DNA from: Candidatus Caldilinea saccharophila
GTDB taxonomy: Bacteria > Chloroflexota > Anaerolineae > Caldilineales > Caldilineaceae
DNA length: 64,000 nucleotides
NCBI GenBank assembly: GCA_016710365.1
Contig: JADJVW010000020.1
Location: 1 to 64,000 of the forward strand
Reading direction: 5' to 3'
The notes under the pieces were generated by a model. It worked only from the letters and a program-made list of their open reading frames with translations. It ran no database searches and was not told where the DNA came from. How positions within the stretch are numbered: the first letter of the stretch is position 1; each line of letters begins with the position of its first letter. Position numbers and translations under genes: made by a program. Shown piece after piece: positions 39,439 through 48,736 of this stretch.

Positions 39439-41346
39439 ATGGTAACCATCCTAGCCACCATTCTGTTGATTATCGCGCTGCTGCTACTGCCGGGGCTGGC
39501 ATTGCTCCGGCTAAGCGGAGCCTGGGCCGATTGGCGACGGTTGCAACAGATCGCGCTGGCGTTCGGGATTGGACTCTCGCTCTATCCGGCTCTTTTTTAC
39601 TTCTTGCGTTTGCTTGCGCCGGACTTTCATGTTCAGGCGTGGATGGGATGGGGGCTGCTGGCTTTGAGCAGCGCGGTTGCGTTGAGCGACTTGAGGCACT
39701 GGCGATGCTCGCTCCGTCGCCCCGATCTCTGGCTAGTGGCGATTATTGTGCTGCTAACCATTTTTTCGCGCATCTGGATCGTCTGGGACCAACCCTATCC
39801 AGCCTGGACTGATTCGCTGCATCACACCCTGTTGACAAAACTGACCGCAGAACAAGGCCAACTTCCTATCAGCCTGCAACCCTATTTTGATATACCGTTG
39901 GCGATGTATCATCTTGGTCTGTACACACTGACGGGTTTGGTCGCGCAGATGCTGGCGCTGCCGGCGCACACCGCGCTGCTCTGGACGGCGCAGACGCTCA
40001 ATGCCCTATCTGTCGTGGGTGTATTTCTCGTCCTTGACCGTTATGCTGGACGCACCGGCGCCATCATCGGCATGCTGGTGGTCGGCCTCCTCAGCCATCA
40101 GCCTGCCTTTTACGTCAATTGGGGACGCTTTACCCAGTTGTCTTCACAAACACTGATGCTGATCGCCTGGGTGATGACTATAGATACAATCCAGAGCTGG
40201 CAGACCCTCTATCCGCATCAGAAAAGGCGTATCGGTGCGCAAATCGTCATTGCCGGCGTGGCGTCGGCTGCTGTCTTTCTTTATCATTTCCGTGTTTCAA
40301 TTTTCTATATTGCTTTGTTGGCGCCGAGCATCGCATATATTTGGTTGCGCGCCGCCCGCCCCCGCCGCTTCACAGGCGCATTGATCAGTACGATCCTGAT
40401 CGGCGCCGTCGCGCTGATAACCATTATGCCGGTCGTCTGGCCGGCCATACATACCTGGCTGCAACTGAATCAGGCGGCAGCGGAGATGCCGGTTGCCTCA
40501 CCCGAACAGCTTCAGCAAAATGAAGCGGGCTTCTTTGCGTTCGATGTGACGCATTTCCCGCTGCTGGCGGCTCGAACCTGGCTGCTGGCCCTGGCAGGAA
40601 TATGCGCGCTTTACGGCGCCTGGCGGCGCAATCGTATTGTCTGGTTGTCCGTGCTCTGGTTCACACTGCTCATGTTAGTAGGCAATCTCTATTTGTTAGG
40701 CGTGGCCGAGCTGAATCTTACCAACTTAGGGGCAATCCTCATCATGCTGTATATGCTGATTGCGTTGGTCATTGGCGCCGCCTGCCAGGATCTTGTCGAC
40801 TCCCTGCCTGCGCAATGGGCGCACACCATACGACGCTACGGTGCGATTGCCGCGCTTCTGGTTGCGCTGCCGTTTGTGTGGATACGCAGCCATGACTTCG
40901 AGGCATTCCGCTATTTTGTGACCCCGGCAGATGTAGCGGGAATGGAATGGCTCACCGCCAACATCGATTCCACTGCCGATCCCGACGCGAAGGTAGCGAT
41001 CAACACGACATTCTGGTTGCCTACTTCGCCACACGGCGTCGATGCTGGCTACTGGATTCCCTATTTCACCAACCGCGTGACGAACACCGGAGTCATGATC
41101 TCCAGCCTGGGCGGGGTTGAATTGGTCAAGCAGATCATCGCCGACTCGACGCTCGTCAAACAAGCCGAAAGCGATCCATCCGCGCTGGCGGCGCTCTATG
41201 CGCGCGGCTATCGTTATCTTTACATTGGGGCGCTCGGCAATTATGATGGAGGCGGATTTAACCCGGAAATCATTGCCCAATCAGATCTGGCGACAAAAAT
41301 ATACGATCAGGATGGCGTCACGATTTTCGCATTGGTCAAAAAATAA
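39439..41346 (+). CDS. Large polytopic membrane protein, glycosyltransferase-like (DUF6541-like)
   Basis: A 635-residue membrane protein with about eleven hydrophobic segments, beginning ATILLIIALLLLPGLALLRL. An outer loop after the third segment has WDQPYPAWTDSLHHTLLTKL and PISLQPYFDIPLAMYHLGLY, which resembles the first loop of GT-C enzymes. The C-terminal part is soluble (GMEWLTANIDSTADPDAKVA; TTFWLPTSPHGVDAGYWIP). I do not see a certain catalytic motif, so the assignment is tentative. ATG 39439 starts just before the first membrane segment. The hydrolase gene follows after 12 bases and is probably cotranscribed. Confidence 0.72.
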   Translation: MVTILATILLIIALLLLPGLALLRLSGAWADWRRLQQIALAFGIGLSLYPALFYFLRLLAPDFHVQAWMGWGLLALSSAVALSDLRHWRCSLRRPDLWLVAIIVLLTIFSRIWIVWDQPYPAWTDSLHHTLLTKLTAEQGQLPISLQPYFDIPLAMYHLGLYTLTGLVAQMLALPAHTALLWTAQTLNALSVVGVFLVLDRYAGRTGAIIGMLVVGLLSHQPAFYVNWGRFTQLSSQTLMLIAWVMTIDTIQSWQTLYPHQKRRIGAQIVIAGVASAAVFLYHFRVSIFYIALLAPSIAYIWLRAARPRRFTGALISTILIGAVALITIMPVVWPAIHTWLQLNQAAAEMPVASPEQLQQNEAGFFAFDVTHFPLLAARTWLLALAGICALYGAWRRNRIVWLSVLWFTLLMLVGNLYLLGVAELNLTNLGAILIMLYMLIALVIGAACQDLVDSLPAQWAHTIRRYGAIAALLVALPFVWIRSHDFEAFRYFVTPADVAGMEWLTANIDSTADPDAKVAINTTFWLPTSPHGVDAGYWIPYFTNRVTNTGVMISSLGGVELVKQIIADSTLVKQAESDPSALAALYARGYRYLYIGALGNYDGGGFNPEIIAQSDLATKIYDQDGVTIFALVKK

Positions 41347-41358
41347 AGGAGATAGTCT

Positions 41359-42747
41359 ATGCGTCCCCAGCTAGCATTGTTCTCTGGCGTCACAGCGTTG
41401 CTGTGCGCGCTCCTGTTGACGTTCGCCGCCGTGGCGGGCGCAGGGCTTCAGCAACCCACCCGCGCTTCTTCCATACCCGATGGCGCGACGCTGCCGCAGG
41501 CATCGCCGTCTAGCGCGCTCACAGATACATTTGAGCTTTTGTTGCCGCTGATTCGCCTTCCAGCAGCGCCGATCCCCGTCAAATTCGGCGCGGATTTTGG
41601 CAACATGATCACCGAGACCGCAGTGATTTCGCAGGATTTCGCCCTGGCAGCCGAAATGGGGACAGCCTGGACGCGCATCGAGCTGCCCTGGCTTAAAATC
41701 GAGCCGAATCGCGGCGAATATGTCTGGGCGCCGTACGATGCAGTTTTTGCACGGCTGCGCGAGCTGGGCGTCAAGCCGCTGGTGCTCATTCACAGCATTC
41801 CAGAGTGGGCTTCTGATCCCAAAGATAAAGGCTGTGGCCCGATCACCGACTGGGCGGCGTTCGAGATGTTTCTCAACGAGGCCGTCGACCGCTACGGCGA
41901 CATCGCCACAGCGTGGGAATTTATCAACGAGCCGGACGGTTTTGCACCGCATCCCCTAGGGCCGACCATCGGCTGCTGGGCGCCCTATCCTGAGCAATAT
42001 GCCGAGCAGCTTGCGCGCTTCTACGCTTTTATCAAACAGCGCCAGCCGGATGGGTTGGTCTTCTTCGGCGGTCTTGCCCACGATAGCTGGGCCAAGTTTG
42101 ATCGGGAATTTCTAGCCAACACCCTTCAAAGCGGCGCCGGCCCCTATTTTGACGGTGTGAGCTTGCATTTCTACCCAATCAACCCGGTCGAGTTTCCGAC
42201 GGTTGCAGACAAGGTCAATAAAATCCGCAGCATCCTCGGACGCTTCCTGCTATGGGACAAACAAATTTGGATCACCGAAACGTCGATGTGGAGCAATGGC
42301 CCGCAAGGGTTGGAAGGGCAAAAGAATTTTGTCGTGCAGGAACAGACCCGCGCCTTCTGCGCCGGCGTCGATACCCTTTTCTGGTTTGCCATTCGCCAAG
42401 AGCCGTTTGATCCCCCGCTACAGCGCTGGTTGATCAATCGTCAGCATCAGCCAGATCAGGGCTACCTCACCTATAAAGCCTACGCGGAACAACTGGCGGG
42501 GGCGACCTGCCAGGGTCGGGCGTCGAACCTGCCGGCGGATGTAGAAGCGTACCGTTTCAAGAACGCACAGGGGAAAACGCTCTATATCCTCTGGTCGAAT
42601 AGCGGCGCACAAAGCATCGCTTTCCCGGCAACTGTCCAGGCGCGCGTGCTGGATCGCGACGGCGGCAACAAAAAGATCGTCTCGGCGGTCAACGGCGGCG
42701 TCACGCTCGAGATCGGCGCACTGGCGCAGTACGTCTGGATCGATTAG
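41359..42747 (+). CDS. Secreted clan GH-A glycoside hydrolase
   Basis: A 462-residue exported glycoside hydrolase. A signal or anchor segment (FSGVTALLCALLLTFAAVAG) and a Pro-rich stem precede a (beta/alpha)8 barrel from residue ~75. The acid/base Glu is E191 in AWEFINEPDGF and the probable nucleophile is E307 in QIWITETSMWS, the strand 4 and 7 positions of clan GH-A. The barrel is GH39/GH5-like. A small beta domain closes the protein (TLEIGALAQYVWID). RBS AAAGGAGA precedes ATG 41359. It may trim or process the glycan made by this locus; the sugar is not predictable. Confidence 0.82.
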   Translation: MRPQLALFSGVTALLCALLLTFAAVAGAGLQQPTRASSIPDGATLPQASPSSALTDTFELLLPLIRLPAAPIPVKFGADFGNMITETAVISQDFALAAEMGTAWTRIELPWLKIEPNRGEYVWAPYDAVFARLRELGVKPLVLIHSIPEWASDPKDKGCGPITDWAAFEMFLNEAVDRYGDIATAWEFINEPDGFAPHPLGPTIGCWAPYPEQYAEQLARFYAFIKQRQPDGLVFFGGLAHDSWAKFDREFLANTLQSGAGPYFDGVSLHFYPINPVEFPTVADKVNKIRSILGRFLLWDKQIWITETSMWSNGPQGLEGQKNFVVQEQTRAFCAGVDTLFWFAIRQEPFDPPLQRWLINRQHQPDQGYLTYKAYAEQLAGATCQGRASNLPADVEAYRFKNAQGKTLYILWSNSGAQSIAFPATVQARVLDRDGGNKKIVSAVNGGVTLEIGALAQYVWID

Positions 42748-42924
42748 AGAGCATCATGCTGCCGGTGATTCCACCGCCCCCAGCATCAGCGCGGCGCCTG
42801 TCCGTAGTGCATCAGCGCGCCCACGGGAATCTGGCTGGACAACGCATCTGGCGTCATTGGCGCAGTGGGGTTTGACACGCCATCCATCGCCGTGCGCGGA
42901 TCGGGACGGGCAACGCGCAGATGA

Positions 42925-42930
42925 TATAAT
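42925..42930 (+). promoter_or_regulatory. Candidate -10 element of the response-regulator gene
   Basis: Perfect TATAAT about 45 bases before ATG 42976. No matching -35 at normal spacing. Confidence 0.4.
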
Positions 42931-42975
42931 CGAGATACGATCAAGCCTGTCTCCATCCAAGTATAGAGAACAATC

Positions 42976-43707
42976 ATGACCACTCAAACACCCAAGACCA
43001 TCCTGATCGCCGATGACGAGTCGCGCATGGTGCGTTTTGTCAAGATGAACCTTGACCTTGAGGGCTACATCACGCTCGAAGCCAACAACGGCTTTCAGGC
43101 GCTGGAGAAGGTGCGCGACCACCAACCGGACCTCATCCTTCTCGATGTTGAGATGCCGGGGATGGATGGCTTCGAGACGTTGCGCCGTCTCCGGGAGATC
43201 AGCGAAGCGCCGGTCATCATGCTCACGGTGCGTGCGGATGAGGACGACCGCATCAAGGGGCTTGACCTGGGCGCCGACGACTATGTGACGAAGCCTTTCA
43301 GCCCGCGCGAACTTTCCAGCCGCATCCGCGCCGTCTTGCGCCGCTTCGAGCCACAAAGCCGTCCCGAAGACCAGATCATTACCATCGACGACCGCCTGCA
43401 GGTTGACCTGCAGCGCCGCCAGGTGATCGTGGAAGGGGAGCGGCTCAGCTTGCGTCCCACGGAGTATCGGCTGCTCTATCATCTCATTCAGAATGCCGGG
43501 TGGGTCATGCCCCACGAGACGTTGCTGACAAAGGTCTGGGGGCACGAGTACGTCAACGATAACCATCTCCTCCGTCTTTACATCACCTATCTGCGCCAGA
43601 AGATCGAACCTGACGCCAGCCATCCGCAATACATCTTTACAGAGCGCGGGCTCGGCTATCGCTTTGTCGACTTCAAAGAGCGCCACAAACTGGACAACGC
43701 ACCCTAG
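42976..43707 (+). CDS. OmpR/PhoB-family response regulator
   Basis: A 243-residue two-component regulator. The receiver domain has D13-D14 in LIADDESRMV, phosphoacceptor D57 in LILLDVEMPGMDGFE, the switch Thr in MLTVRADEDD and the Lys in YVTKPFSP. A winged-helix DNA-binding domain follows (RLSLRPTEYRLLYHLIQNAG; VNDNHLLRLYITYLRQKIEP; TERGLGYRF). The order and length are normal. No histidine kinase is next to it in this window, so it is an orphan by position. The closest genes are the glycan hydrolase upstream and the rpsB operon downstream. Confidence 0.93.
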   Translation: MTTQTPKTILIADDESRMVRFVKMNLDLEGYITLEANNGFQALEKVRDHQPDLILLDVEMPGMDGFETLRRLREISEAPVIMLTVRADEDDRIKGLDLGADDYVTKPFSPRELSSRIRAVLRRFEPQSRPEDQIITIDDRLQVDLQRRQVIVEGERLSLRPTEYRLLYHLIQNAGWVMPHETLLTKVWGHEYVNDNHLLRLYITYLRQKIEPDASHPQYIFTERGLGYRFVDFKERHKLDNAP

Positions 43708-43749
43708 CCAACTCTCTCACGAATTGGTTCAATTTTACCTGCTCCGCGT

Positions 43750-43779
43750 TTGAACTCAACCCCCTTTCTGTGATATTAT
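43750..43779 (+). promoter_or_regulatory. Promoter of the rpsB operon
   Basis: TTGAAC (43750-43755) and TATTAT (43774-43779), spaced 18 bases. The ~125-base leader to ATG 43915 has a GCGTGTT/AACACGC hairpin and purine-rich stretches; S2 leaders are often autoregulated, but no known motif could be confirmed here. Confidence 0.55.
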
Positions 43780-43914
43780 CTTCGCTTGGCGCGTGTTCAG
43801 CGCCGACAGAATTCAACACGCCTCTTGACCGGCGAGCTGGGTGCTACTTGCACGGATGCAGGTAGTCAACTCCCGGGGTGAAGGGGGCGGAAGATCAACC
43901 CAAAAGGAGATGGT

Positions 43915-44877
43915 ATGGCTAACGTTACTATGAAGCAGCTCTTGGAGGCAGGCGTCCACTTCGGACATCGGACGCGCCGCTGGAATCCCAAAATGCGCCC
44001 CTACATCTTTACGGAGCGCAGTGGAATTCACATCATCGACCTGCAGCAGACCGTGCAGTCGCTTGCCAAAGCGATCACCATCGTGCGGGATAGCGTCGCC
44101 AAGGGCGGCACTGTGCTCTTCGTCGGCACCAAACGCCAGGCGCAGGCCACCATTGAATCGGAAGCGTTGCGCTGCGGGATGCCGTACATCAACCAGCGTT
44201 GGCTGGGCGGCACGCTTACCAACTGGGTCACTATTCGCCAGCGCATCCAGTATCTGCTTCAGCTTGAACGGCGCATGGACGCGGGCGAATTTCGCAACCT
44301 GCCCAAGAAAGAGCGTCTGAGCCTGCAGCGCGAGGTCGAAAAACTCAACCGGCGCATCGGCGGCTTGAAGACCATGCGCAGCTTGCCGGATATGCTCTTC
44401 ATTGTCGACACCAATGTCGAGGAGTTGGCGGTCAGCGAGGCCAACAAGGTGCACATCCCGATCCTGGGGATGGTGGACACCAACTCCAATCCTGAACTCA
44501 TTTCGCACGTCATCCCCACCAATGACGACGCCATCCGCGCCATTAAGCTCATCGTCGGCGCCATTGCGGACGCGGCCGAAGAAGGGATGCGCATCCGCGA
44601 GGTCGAAATGGCCGAAACCGGTCAGGTCAGCCGTGAGGACCTGGCGGAGATGGAGCAGTATCTTGGGCCGAGCGTGCTCGCCAAACTCCAGAGCCTGGAC
44701 GACGAAGACTTCGAAGCATACGAAGAGGACGACGCAGCCGTAAGTGACGATGCAGCCGTAGAAGAAGTCGAAGGCGAAGCCGCGATCGATGAGGTCTTGG
44801 GCGAGAGTGCAGAAGCAGTAGAAGCAGAACTAGAAGAAGAAGCGCTAGAAGAAGAAGTAAAAGACGAAGCAGAATAA
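43915..44877 (+). CDS. rpsB: 30S ribosomal protein S2
   Basis: S2 binds 16S rRNA helices in the small-subunit head-body junction. The N-terminus MKQLLEAGVHFGHRTRRWNP, IHIIDLQQTVQSLAKAITIV and NQRWLGGTLTNWVTIRQRI are the family hallmarks, and VDTNSNPELISHVIPTNDDA closes the core. It has 320 residues instead of about 240-260, because residues ~265-320 form an acidic Glu/Ala/Asp tail. AAAGGAG precedes ATG 43915. It heads the rpsB-tsf-pyrH-frr-uppS-cdsA series. Confidence 0.97.
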   Translation: MANVTMKQLLEAGVHFGHRTRRWNPKMRPYIFTERSGIHIIDLQQTVQSLAKAITIVRDSVAKGGTVLFVGTKRQAQATIESEALRCGMPYINQRWLGGTLTNWVTIRQRIQYLLQLERRMDAGEFRNLPKKERLSLQREVEKLNRRIGGLKTMRSLPDMLFIVDTNVEELAVSEANKVHIPILGMVDTNSNPELISHVIPTNDDAIRAIKLIVGAIADAAEEGMRIREVEMAETGQVSREDLAEMEQYLGPSVLAKLQSLDDEDFEAYEEDDAAVSDDAAVEEVEGEAAIDEVLGESAEAVEAELEEEALEEEVKDEAE

Positions 44878-44889
44878 GAGGAACCGACA

Positions 44890-45489
44890 ATGGCTGAGAT
44901 TACCGCCGAAATGGTGAAACTGCTGCGCGAGGCGACCAGCGCCGGCGTGCTCGATTGTAAAAAGGCGCTGACCGAAACAAGCGGCGACTTTGAGGGCGCT
45001 GTCGAAATCTTGCGCAAGAAGGGATTGGCCTCCGCGGCCAAAAAAGCCAGCCGCGAGGCCAACGAAGGTCTGATCGGCGTCTACGTACATCCTGGCAGCA
45101 AGGTGGCGTCCGTCGTCGAGGTTAATTGCGAAACGGATTTTGTGGCGCGCACCGATGAATTCCAACAGCTCTCCCGCGACCTGGCCATGCATGTGACGGC
45201 CGCGCGCCCGACGTGGGTGGCGCGTGAGGACGTTCCCGCGGACATCATCGCCAAAGAGCGCGAAGTATATGGCGAGCAGATGGCGACCAGCGGCAAGCCT
45301 GCCCAGGTCGTCGAGCGCATCGTCGAGGGCAAACTCGACAAGTGGTACAGTGAAGTCTGTCTGCTGGAGCAGCCTTTCGTCAAGGATGCAGACATCACCA
45401 TCCAAGAGTTGCTGACGAACCGTATCGCCTCGCTTGGTGAGAACATCAAAGTGAGACGCTTCAGCCGTCTCGAAGTCGGCGCAGAATGA
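44890..45489 (+). CDS. tsf: Elongation factor Ts, short form
   Basis: EF-Ts exchanges GDP for GTP on EF-Tu. The N-terminal UBA-like domain has VKLLREATSAGVLDCKKALT, and the EF-Tu contact motif is VEVNCETDFVARTDEF. At 199 residues it is the short form, like the Thermus-type protein, lacking the extra core repeat of the 283-residue E. coli factor. It starts 12 bases after rpsB. A hairpin follows the stop. Confidence 0.96.
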   Translation: MAEITAEMVKLLREATSAGVLDCKKALTETSGDFEGAVEILRKKGLASAAKKASREANEGLIGVYVHPGSKVASVVEVNCETDFVARTDEFQQLSRDLAMHVTAARPTWVAREDVPADIIAKEREVYGEQMATSGKPAQVVERIVEGKLDKWYSEVCLLEQPFVKDADITIQELLTNRIASLGENIKVRRFSRLEVGAE

Positions 45490-45497
45490 TCCACCGT

Positions 45498-45530
45498 GCC
45501 CAGCCTAGCAAAATGGCTGGGCATTTCTTT
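45498..45530 (+). terminator. Hairpin terminator or attenuator between tsf and pyrH
   Basis: GCCCAGCC and GGCTGGGC flank a nine-base loop; ATTTCTTTG follows. pyrH starts only 29 bases later, so it probably lets part of the transcription through. Confidence 0.6.
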
Positions 45531-45558
45531 GTCAATAGCACGCAACAAAGGAGCAGAG

Positions 45559-46278
45559 ATGGCGGAAGTTAAATATCGGCGCATTTTGCTCAAACTGGGC
45601 GGGGAAGCGCTGGCGGGTGAGGGTGGTTTTGGCATCAATCCCCGTCAGGCGGAATTCGTGGCGCGCACAGTCTGCAATGTCGTCAACCTGGGCGTGCAGG
45701 TCGCCATCGTGATCGGCGGCGGCAACCTCTGGCGCGGCAAGCAGGATGGTCTCGACCACGGCATGGAGCGCGTCACGGCCGACCACATGGGCATGTTGGC
45801 AACGGTTATGAACTCGCTTGCTCTGCAAGACGCGCTGGAGCGCATGGGCGTCCCCACGCGTGTCATGACCGGCATCGAGGTGCGCGCCGTGGCAGAGCCT
45901 TACATCCAGCGCCGCGCCGTCCGTCACCTGGAAAAGGGGCGCGCCATCATCTTTGGCGCCGGCACCGGCAACCCTTATTTCACAACCGACACCGCCGCCT
46001 CGCTGCGTGCGATGGAGATCGACGCTGAGGTGCTGATCAAAGCCACCAAAGTCGATGCCGTCTACGACAGCGACCCTAAGAAAAATCGTGACGCCAAACG
46101 ATTTGAACACCTGACTTACATCCAGGCGCTCAATATGCGCCTCGGCGTCATGGACAGCACGGCGATGGCGATGTGCATGGACAACGATCTGCCGATCTGC
46201 GTCGTCAATCTCTGGGAAGATGGCACCCTGGACCGCGTCGTCCAAGGCGAATCAGTCGGCACGATGATTACAGGCTAA
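45559..46278 (+). CDS. pyrH: UMP kinase
   Basis: Phosphorylates UMP to UDP; a bacterial homohexamer of the amino-acid kinase fold. The 239-residue protein has RILLKLGGEALAGEGGFGIN, VAIVIGGGNLWRGKQ, DHMGMLATVMNSLALQDALE and ATKVDAVYDSDPKKN, all family signatures. A frame extends upstream to 45496, but ATG 45559 has AAAGGAGCAGAG directly before it. Confidence 0.96.
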   Translation: MAEVKYRRILLKLGGEALAGEGGFGINPRQAEFVARTVCNVVNLGVQVAIVIGGGNLWRGKQDGLDHGMERVTADHMGMLATVMNSLALQDALERMGVPTRVMTGIEVRAVAEPYIQRRAVRHLEKGRAIIFGAGTGNPYFTTDTAASLRAMEIDAEVLIKATKVDAVYDSDPKKNRDAKRFEHLTYIQALNMRLGVMDSTAMAMCMDNDLPICVVNLWEDGTLDRVVQGESVGTMITG

Positions 46279-46473
46279 CCTCCCGGCAGCCTGTCTGCTG
46301 CATGGAGTAGAAGGGGCTGTTGGATTTGTGCAGCAAGCCCCTTGCCGTTTACAACTCATCCCTGACTATTTTCACATCCACCATTATTTGTTACAATAAC
46401 GTCATTGTCATTCCTGCCATTCGGCTCATAACCAGTTGACCGATCAATAAGCCTCCCAAAAAGGAGTATGTAT

Positions 46474-47028
46474 ATGATCAACGAAGTCATTGCCGACGCC
46501 AAAGATCGGATGGACAAAGCCATCGAGTCGTTGCGCCAAGATCTGATGACGATCCGCACGGCCGCGCCACCCCGGCGCTCGTGGAACATCTAATGGTGGA
46601 TTACTATGGCACCCCGACGCCGCTGCAACAACTTGCCATCATCAGCATCCCAGAAGCTCAACAGATCCTGATCCGCCCCTACACGCGGTGACATCCAGGG
46701 CATTGAAAAAGCAATCGCCAAATCCGACCTCGGCCTGGCGCCCTCCAACGACGGACAGGCGATCCGGCTGACCATTCCTGCGCTGAATGAGGAGCGCCGT
46801 CGTGAGTTGACGAAAGTCGTCAACAGGCGTGGCGAGGAAGCGCGCGTCGCGGTGCGCAATATCCGGCGCGACGCAAACAAGGACCTGACCGATCTCGAAA
46901 AGGAAAGTATGATTTCCGAAGACGAGAAAAAACGCGCCGAAGAGAAGATCCAGGAGATGACAGACCTGCACACCAAGCGGGTGGATGAGACTGTCAAAGA
47001 AAAAGACGCCGAGATCATGACAGTGTGA
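46474..47028 (+). CDS. frr: Ribosome recycling factor (two frame breaks)
   Basis: RRF splits post-termination ribosomes together with EF-G. MINEVIADAKDRMDKAIESL starts at ATG 46474 after AAGGAGTATG. The protein is spread over three frames. Adding one G at 46560-46561 restores TGRATPALVEHLMVDYYGT through LQQLAIISIPEAQQILIRPY. Adding a second G at 46687-46688 restores RGDIQGIEKAIAKSDLGLAP, and the last frame carries ARVAVRNIRRDANKDL and ends in DAEIMTV. The joined length of about 185 is exactly that of RRF. Since frr is essential and normally single-copy, the breaks are most likely sequence errors. Confidence 0.93.
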
Positions 47029-47046
47029 CCGAGGAGATTCCTGTCT

Positions 47047-47796
47047 GTGACCACTCAGGCTGATTTTATCCAGCACGACGCCGAACCTACTTCTTCTATT
47101 ACCGCAGTGCCGCACCATATCGGCATCATCATGGATGGCAATGGCCGGTGGGCGCAGGCGCGCGGGATGCCGAGGATCGCCGGTCATCAGGCAGGCGTCG
47201 ACAATATCCGCCGCATCCTGGAGCACTGCGTGCAGCGGGGTGTGAAAGTGCTCACCATCTATGCATTTTCGACCGAAAATTGGCGACGCCCCCCGGATGA
47301 AGTCAGTGGTCTGATGCGGTTGCTTGGCTTGACGATTCAACGCCAGTTGAACGAGCTGAACCGCAATGGGGTGCGTATCTTACACAGTGGGCGCATGGAA
47401 GGCATCAACAAGCATCTGCAAAAGCAGATCTTGAACGCCCTCGAAGTCACGAAAGACAATGACCGCATCATTCTCAACGTCGCTTTCAACTACGGCGGAC
47501 GCGCCGAAATCCTCGATGCCGTCCGCCATATCATGCAGGACGGCATCCCTCCAGAAACGCTGACAGAAGAAATGCTCAGCAGCTACATGTACATCGGCGG
47601 CATCCCCGACCCTGACCTGATCATCCGCACCGGCGGGGGATGGCGGCTGAGTAATTTTCTGATCTGGCAAGCTGCCTACGCCGAGTATTACACCACCCCA
47701 ACCTACTGGCCGGATTTCGACGAAAACGAACTCGATAAAGCGCTCATCGAATACAACCAGCGCGAGCGCCGCTTTGGTCGCGTGCTCAACCAATAA
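47047..47796 (+). CDS. uppS: Isoprenyl (undecaprenyl) diphosphate synthase
   Basis: Makes the long-chain polyprenyl diphosphate lipid carrier from farnesyl diphosphate and IPP for wall and glycan synthesis. The cis-prenyltransferase signatures are HHIGIIMDGNGRWAQARGMP with the catalytic Asp, IAGHQAGVDNIRRI, LTIYAFSTENWRRPPDEVSG, and DLIIRTGGGWRLSNFLIWQA. The usual RTSGExRLSNFL appears here as RTGGGWRLSNFL, a slight variant. A GTG start at 47047 follows GAGGAG. 249 residues. Confidence 0.95.
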   Translation: MTTQADFIQHDAEPTSSITAVPHHIGIIMDGNGRWAQARGMPRIAGHQAGVDNIRRILEHCVQRGVKVLTIYAFSTENWRRPPDEVSGLMRLLGLTIQRQLNELNRNGVRILHSGRMEGINKHLQKQILNALEVTKDNDRIILNVAFNYGGRAEILDAVRHIMQDGIPPETLTEEMLSSYMYIGGIPDPDLIIRTGGGWRLSNFLIWQAAYAEYYTTPTYWPDFDENELDKALIEYNQRERRFGRVLNQ

Positions 47797-47845
47797 TCCC
47801 GCCACCGTGCCAAACGGCGCGCGCCTCCTGCAACGAGAGATTCTA

Positions 47846-48712
47846 TTGCGCACTCGCATTATTGCCGCAGCTATCGCTATCCCCATCGTGCTCATCCCCA
47901 TTTACCTTGGCGGCTTCTGGGGGCTGTTGCTGGGCGTCGGCGTTACGGTAATCAGTGCTCTAGAGATGTACCATATGTTTGAGCGCGGCGGGTATCATCC
48001 CTCGCGCCTGATTGGGGTGCCGTGGGCTGTGTTGCTTTTTCTCTCCGGTTGGGATCCCGTGCAGGTGCAACGATCGTCCGTCTCGGTCACCGGCTGGCTG
48101 ACTGTGCCGACGCTACAACTGCTCAAGATCGTTTCCTTCCCAACCAGCAGCATCCTTGTCGCCGGTTTTCTGGTCACGTTGACTTACTGTCTCTTCATCC
48201 ACGATAACCCCGTCAATACGTGGATATCCACCAGCGTCGTTGCCATTTATCTCGGCGTCATGCTCGGCCAGATTGTTTCGCTGCGATTTTTTGACAATGG
48301 CTTTGCGTATGTGGCTTTCGGTCTTCTGGTGACCTGGGCCAATGATTCTGCTGCATTTTTCGTTGGCATCACGATTGGAAAGCACAAAATTTTTCCGAGG
48401 CTCAGCCCCAAGAAGACATGGGAGGGGACGATTGGAGGCTGGATCGCGGCCGCAGCCGCGGGCGCATTCCTGGCTACCGTCTTGCCCGTGCGCAACGGCC
48501 CGATCTTTGGGGCGTTTATCGGCGTGATCGCCGGGGTGCTCGCCTATTTTGGCGATCTGTCGATCAGCATGATCAAACGCCAGTTCGGCGTCAAAGACAG
48601 CGGCACTTTCTTTCGAGGCCACGGCGGCATGCTCGACCGGCTCGACAGCCTGCTCTTTACGCTGCCCTTTATCCACCAGTCGATGCTCTTCTACGAACGC
48701 TTCTTCACGTGA
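47846..48712 (+). CDS. cdsA: Phosphatidate cytidylyltransferase
   Basis: Makes CDP-diacylglycerol from phosphatidate and CTP in the inner membrane. About seven hydrophobic segments are present. The signature near the C-terminus, SMIKRQFGVKDSGTFFRGHG followed by GMLDRLDS, fits the CDP-alcohol synthase pattern with the H-G-G motif and terminal acids. I prefer TTG 47846 (about 288 residues), which begins just before the first membrane helix; a longer TTG start at 47774 would overlap uppS. It ends 24 bases before the convergent rpe gene. Confidence 0.92.
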   Translation: MRTRIIAAAIAIPIVLIPIYLGGFWGLLLGVGVTVISALEMYHMFERGGYHPSRLIGVPWAVLLFLSGWDPVQVQRSSVSVTGWLTVPTLQLLKIVSFPTSSILVAGFLVTLTYCLFIHDNPVNTWISTSVVAIYLGVMLGQIVSLRFFDNGFAYVAFGLLVTWANDSAAFFVGITIGKHKIFPRLSPKKTWEGTIGGWIAAAAAGAFLATVLPVRNGPIFGAFIGVIAGVLAYFGDLSISMIKRQFGVKDSGTFFRGHGGMLDRLDSLLFTLPFIHQSMLFYERFFT

Positions 48713-48736
48713 GCCGTTATCCTGCTGCCTTTGCGA

